Assembly (NCBI GenBank): GCA_900313745.1
Contig: OMSM01000492.1
Location: forward strand, 1-8,428
Direction: 5' to 3'
From: an uncultured Lachnospiraceae bacterium
GTDB taxonomy: Bacteria > Bacillota > Clostridia > Lachnospirales > Lachnospiraceae
DNA length: 8,428 nucleotides
Made by a program: the position numbers and the translations under genes. Position 1 is the first letter of the stretch. The number at the start of each line of letters is the position of its first letter. Below, piece after piece: positions 7,511 through 8,428 of the stretch. The notes beneath the pieces were generated by a model, which was given only the letters and a program-made list of their open reading frames with translations, was not told the DNA's origin and ran no database searches.

Positions 7511-7548
7511 GAGTTATATTGCAGATTATCTGCGCATATTTATACGTT
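7489..7548. repeat. Perfect 12-bp inverted repeat spanning the promoter, candidate operator or RNA stem
   Basis: AACGTATAAATA (7489-7500) is the exact reverse complement of TATTTATACGTT (7537-7548), with 36 bases between. Inside lies a second dyad, GCAGAT-T-ATCTGC (7521-7533). GTGATA (7501-7506) and TATCAC (7548-7553) form another inverted pair, each placed after its arm, so the sites are shifted and not nested. The dyad centre (about 7518) coincides with the predicted transcription start. It could be a pair of operator half-sites about 48 bases apart, or a stem in read-through RNA from argS. It resembles no operator consensus I know. Confidence 0.6.
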
Positions 7549-7573
7549 ATCACAGCCAAGAGGTGCATATACA

Positions 7574-8056
7574 ATGGGTACAGGTAAAATATCGGTCTAC
7601 ACGGGAACGGGACACGGAAAAACACCTGCGGCACTTGGAATTGCACTGCAGCAGGCAGCGAGGGGCGAGTCGGTAGTTGTGATCCAGTTTTTAAAGGGCA
7701 AGGGACTGGAGGAATCAGAGTTCTGCCACAGGATGGAGCCGGAGCTGAAGATTTTCCGCTTTGAGAAATCGGATTATGATTTCAGCAGCAGAAGCGAGGA
7801 GGAGAAGCAGGATGAGCTCAACAATATCCGGAACGGCTTAAACTACGCGAGGAAGGTGCTGTGCACCTTCGGATGCGATCTCCTGGTTCTGGACGAGGTG
7901 CTTGCCCTGGTGGACAACAGGATCATCGAGGCCGGAGAACTCGCCGAGCTTCTGGAGAAGCGCGGCGAGACGGATATCATCATGACGGGGATATCGGTCG
8001 ATCCTGTGATCGCCGAAATGGCGGATGAAGTAGTGAAACTGGAAACAAAACAATAG
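7574..8056 (+). CDS. Short, divergent CobA/CobO-like corrinoid adenosyltransferase-family ATPase
   Basis: A 160-residue protein resembling CobA/CobO/BtuR, which transfer adenosyl from ATP to cob(I)alamin-type corrinoids. Seen: modified P-loop YTGTGHGKTPAALG (9-22), ARGESVVVIQFLKG (29-42), DLLVLDEVLALVD (102-114, Walker B-like with D107 and E108), and a C-terminal TGISVDPVIAEMADEVVKLE (138-157). Differences from classical enzymes: about 25-30 N-terminal residues that cap the active site are absent, the residue after GKT is Pro instead of Thr, the conserved TGR near the end reads TGI, and the tail is short. The ATG at 7574 follows AAGAGGTG (7558-7565) eight bases away. No other cobalamin gene is nearby; neighbours are argS and dapA. 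The fold and ATP binding are well supported; adenosyltransferase activity is only probable. Confidence 0.82.
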   Translation: MGTGKISVYTGTGHGKTPAALGIALQQAARGESVVVIQFLKGKGLEESEFCHRMEPELKIFRFEKSDYDFSSRSEEEKQDELNNIRNGLNYARKVLCTFGCDLLVLDEVLALVDNRIIEAGELAELLEKRGETDIIMTGISVDPVIAEMADEVVKLETKQ

Positions 8057-8069
8057 AAGCACGTTCATT

Positions 8070-8085
8070 TCCGGGTAATCCCGGA
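8070..8085 (+). other. Hairpin in the leader of dapA
   Basis: TCCGGG (8070-8075) pairs perfectly with CCCGGA (8080-8085) around a TAAT loop, and two further G-U pairs are possible. No T tract follows, so it is not a terminator. It partly covers a GGAGG (8083-8087) that is too far from the dapA ATG to serve it. The gap from the upstream stop to dapA is 49 bases; no riboswitch could fit. Confidence 0.35.
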
Positions 8086-8105
8086 GGTCATCTGAGGGAA
8101 AAGAC

Positions 8106-8428
8106 ATGTCAGTTTTTAAGGGTTCGGCAGTTGCGATTATCACTCCGTTTACCGCGGACGGCCGGGCGGTGAATTATGACGTCCTTGCGGAGATTATTGA
8201 CGACCAGATCGCGGGAGGTACAGACGCGATAGTGATCTGCGGCTCCACCGGCGAGGCGGCTACCATGACCGAGATGGAGCATGTGGAGGCCATCAAATTC
8301 ACCGTGGAGTACACGAAAAAGCGTGTGCCTGTCATTGCGGGTACCGGTTCCAACAGCACGGAGACGGCGATCTGGCTGTCGGAGAAGGCAGTTGAGTACG
8401 GCGCGGACGCGCTGCTCCTGGTGTCCCC
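8106..8428 (+). CDS. dapA: 4-hydroxy-tetrahydrodipicolinate synthase, N-terminal part (runs off right edge)
   Basis: DapA condenses pyruvate and aspartate semialdehyde, the first committed step to diaminopimelate and lysine. The 107 complete codons present start with MSVFKGSAVAIITPF, the usual first barrel strand, then show ICGSTGEAATMT (44-55), corresponding to the pyruvate-binding GTTGE loop, and VIAGTGSNST (76-85). The window ends in LLLVSP, just before the conserved tyrosines; the Schiff-base lysine lies further on and cannot be checked. ATG 8106 follows GAGGGAA (8094-8100). Related NAL-family aldolases share the fold, but the start and the motif wording fit DapA best. It may be co-transcribed with the preceding ATPase gene, 49 bases upstream. 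Confidence 0.93.
   Translation, partial: MSVFKGSAVAIITPFTADGRAVNYDVLAEIIDDQIAGGTDAIVICGSTGEAATMTEMEHVEAIKFTVEYTKKRVPVIAGTGSNSTETAIWLSEKAVEYGADALLLVS

Noticed and set aside
7489..7548. Invertible promoter (phase-variable switch)
   Set aside because: The arms are only 36 bases apart and no recombinase gene is near; known invertible promoters span a much longer segment. An operator or RNA stem is more likely.

Overview
The window reads as chromosome of a fairly GC-rich member of the Firmicutes (class Clostridia, most like Lachnospiraceae). The basis is family-level: a single-chain PurL of 1275 residues of the clostridial long type, a QueH-type epoxyqueuosine reductase instead of QueG, a VanZ-like small membrane protein, a short CobA/CobO-like ATPase next to dapA, and strong AGGAGG-like ribosome sites. 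Genus cannot be read from the sequence alone.

Layout. Bases 1-314 hold the start of a VanZ-family membrane protein on the minus strand, running off the left edge. Bases 315-512 are a divergent control region with a plus-facing intrinsic terminator (about 372-408), a 9-bp direct repeat (431-454), a good extended -10 promoter facing right (443-472) and a weaker candidate facing left. From 513 to the right edge all genes are on the plus strand: a TetR-family regulator (513-1094, TTG start), purL (1107-4934), queH (5001-5645), argS (5708-7480), a divergent corrinoid-adenosyltransferase-like ATPase (7574-8056) and the first 323 bases of dapA (8106 to edge). Gaps are 12, 66, 62, 93 and 49 bases. 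Four are short and carry at most small hairpins; the 93-base gap before the ATPase gene is an AT-rich island (29 G/C of 93) with its own candidate promoter and a perfect 12-bp inverted repeat.

How it fits together. tetR and purL are almost certainly one transcript, so a TetR-type repressor, probably autoregulated from the repeat-containing promoter, is in a position to set the level of the fourth step of purine synthesis. queH (queuosine tRNA modification) and argS (arginine charging) follow in the same direction and may be reached by read-through. The ATPase gene probably restarts transcription. dapA begins lysine/diaminopimelate synthesis. No tRNA, rRNA, CRISPR array, insertion sequence, phage gene or defence gene is visible. 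This is mainly a housekeeping region; the parts worth a second look are the tetR-purL coupling with its divergent control region, and the inverted repeat plus divergent ATPase at 7480-8056. I do not see a clearly new multi-gene system.
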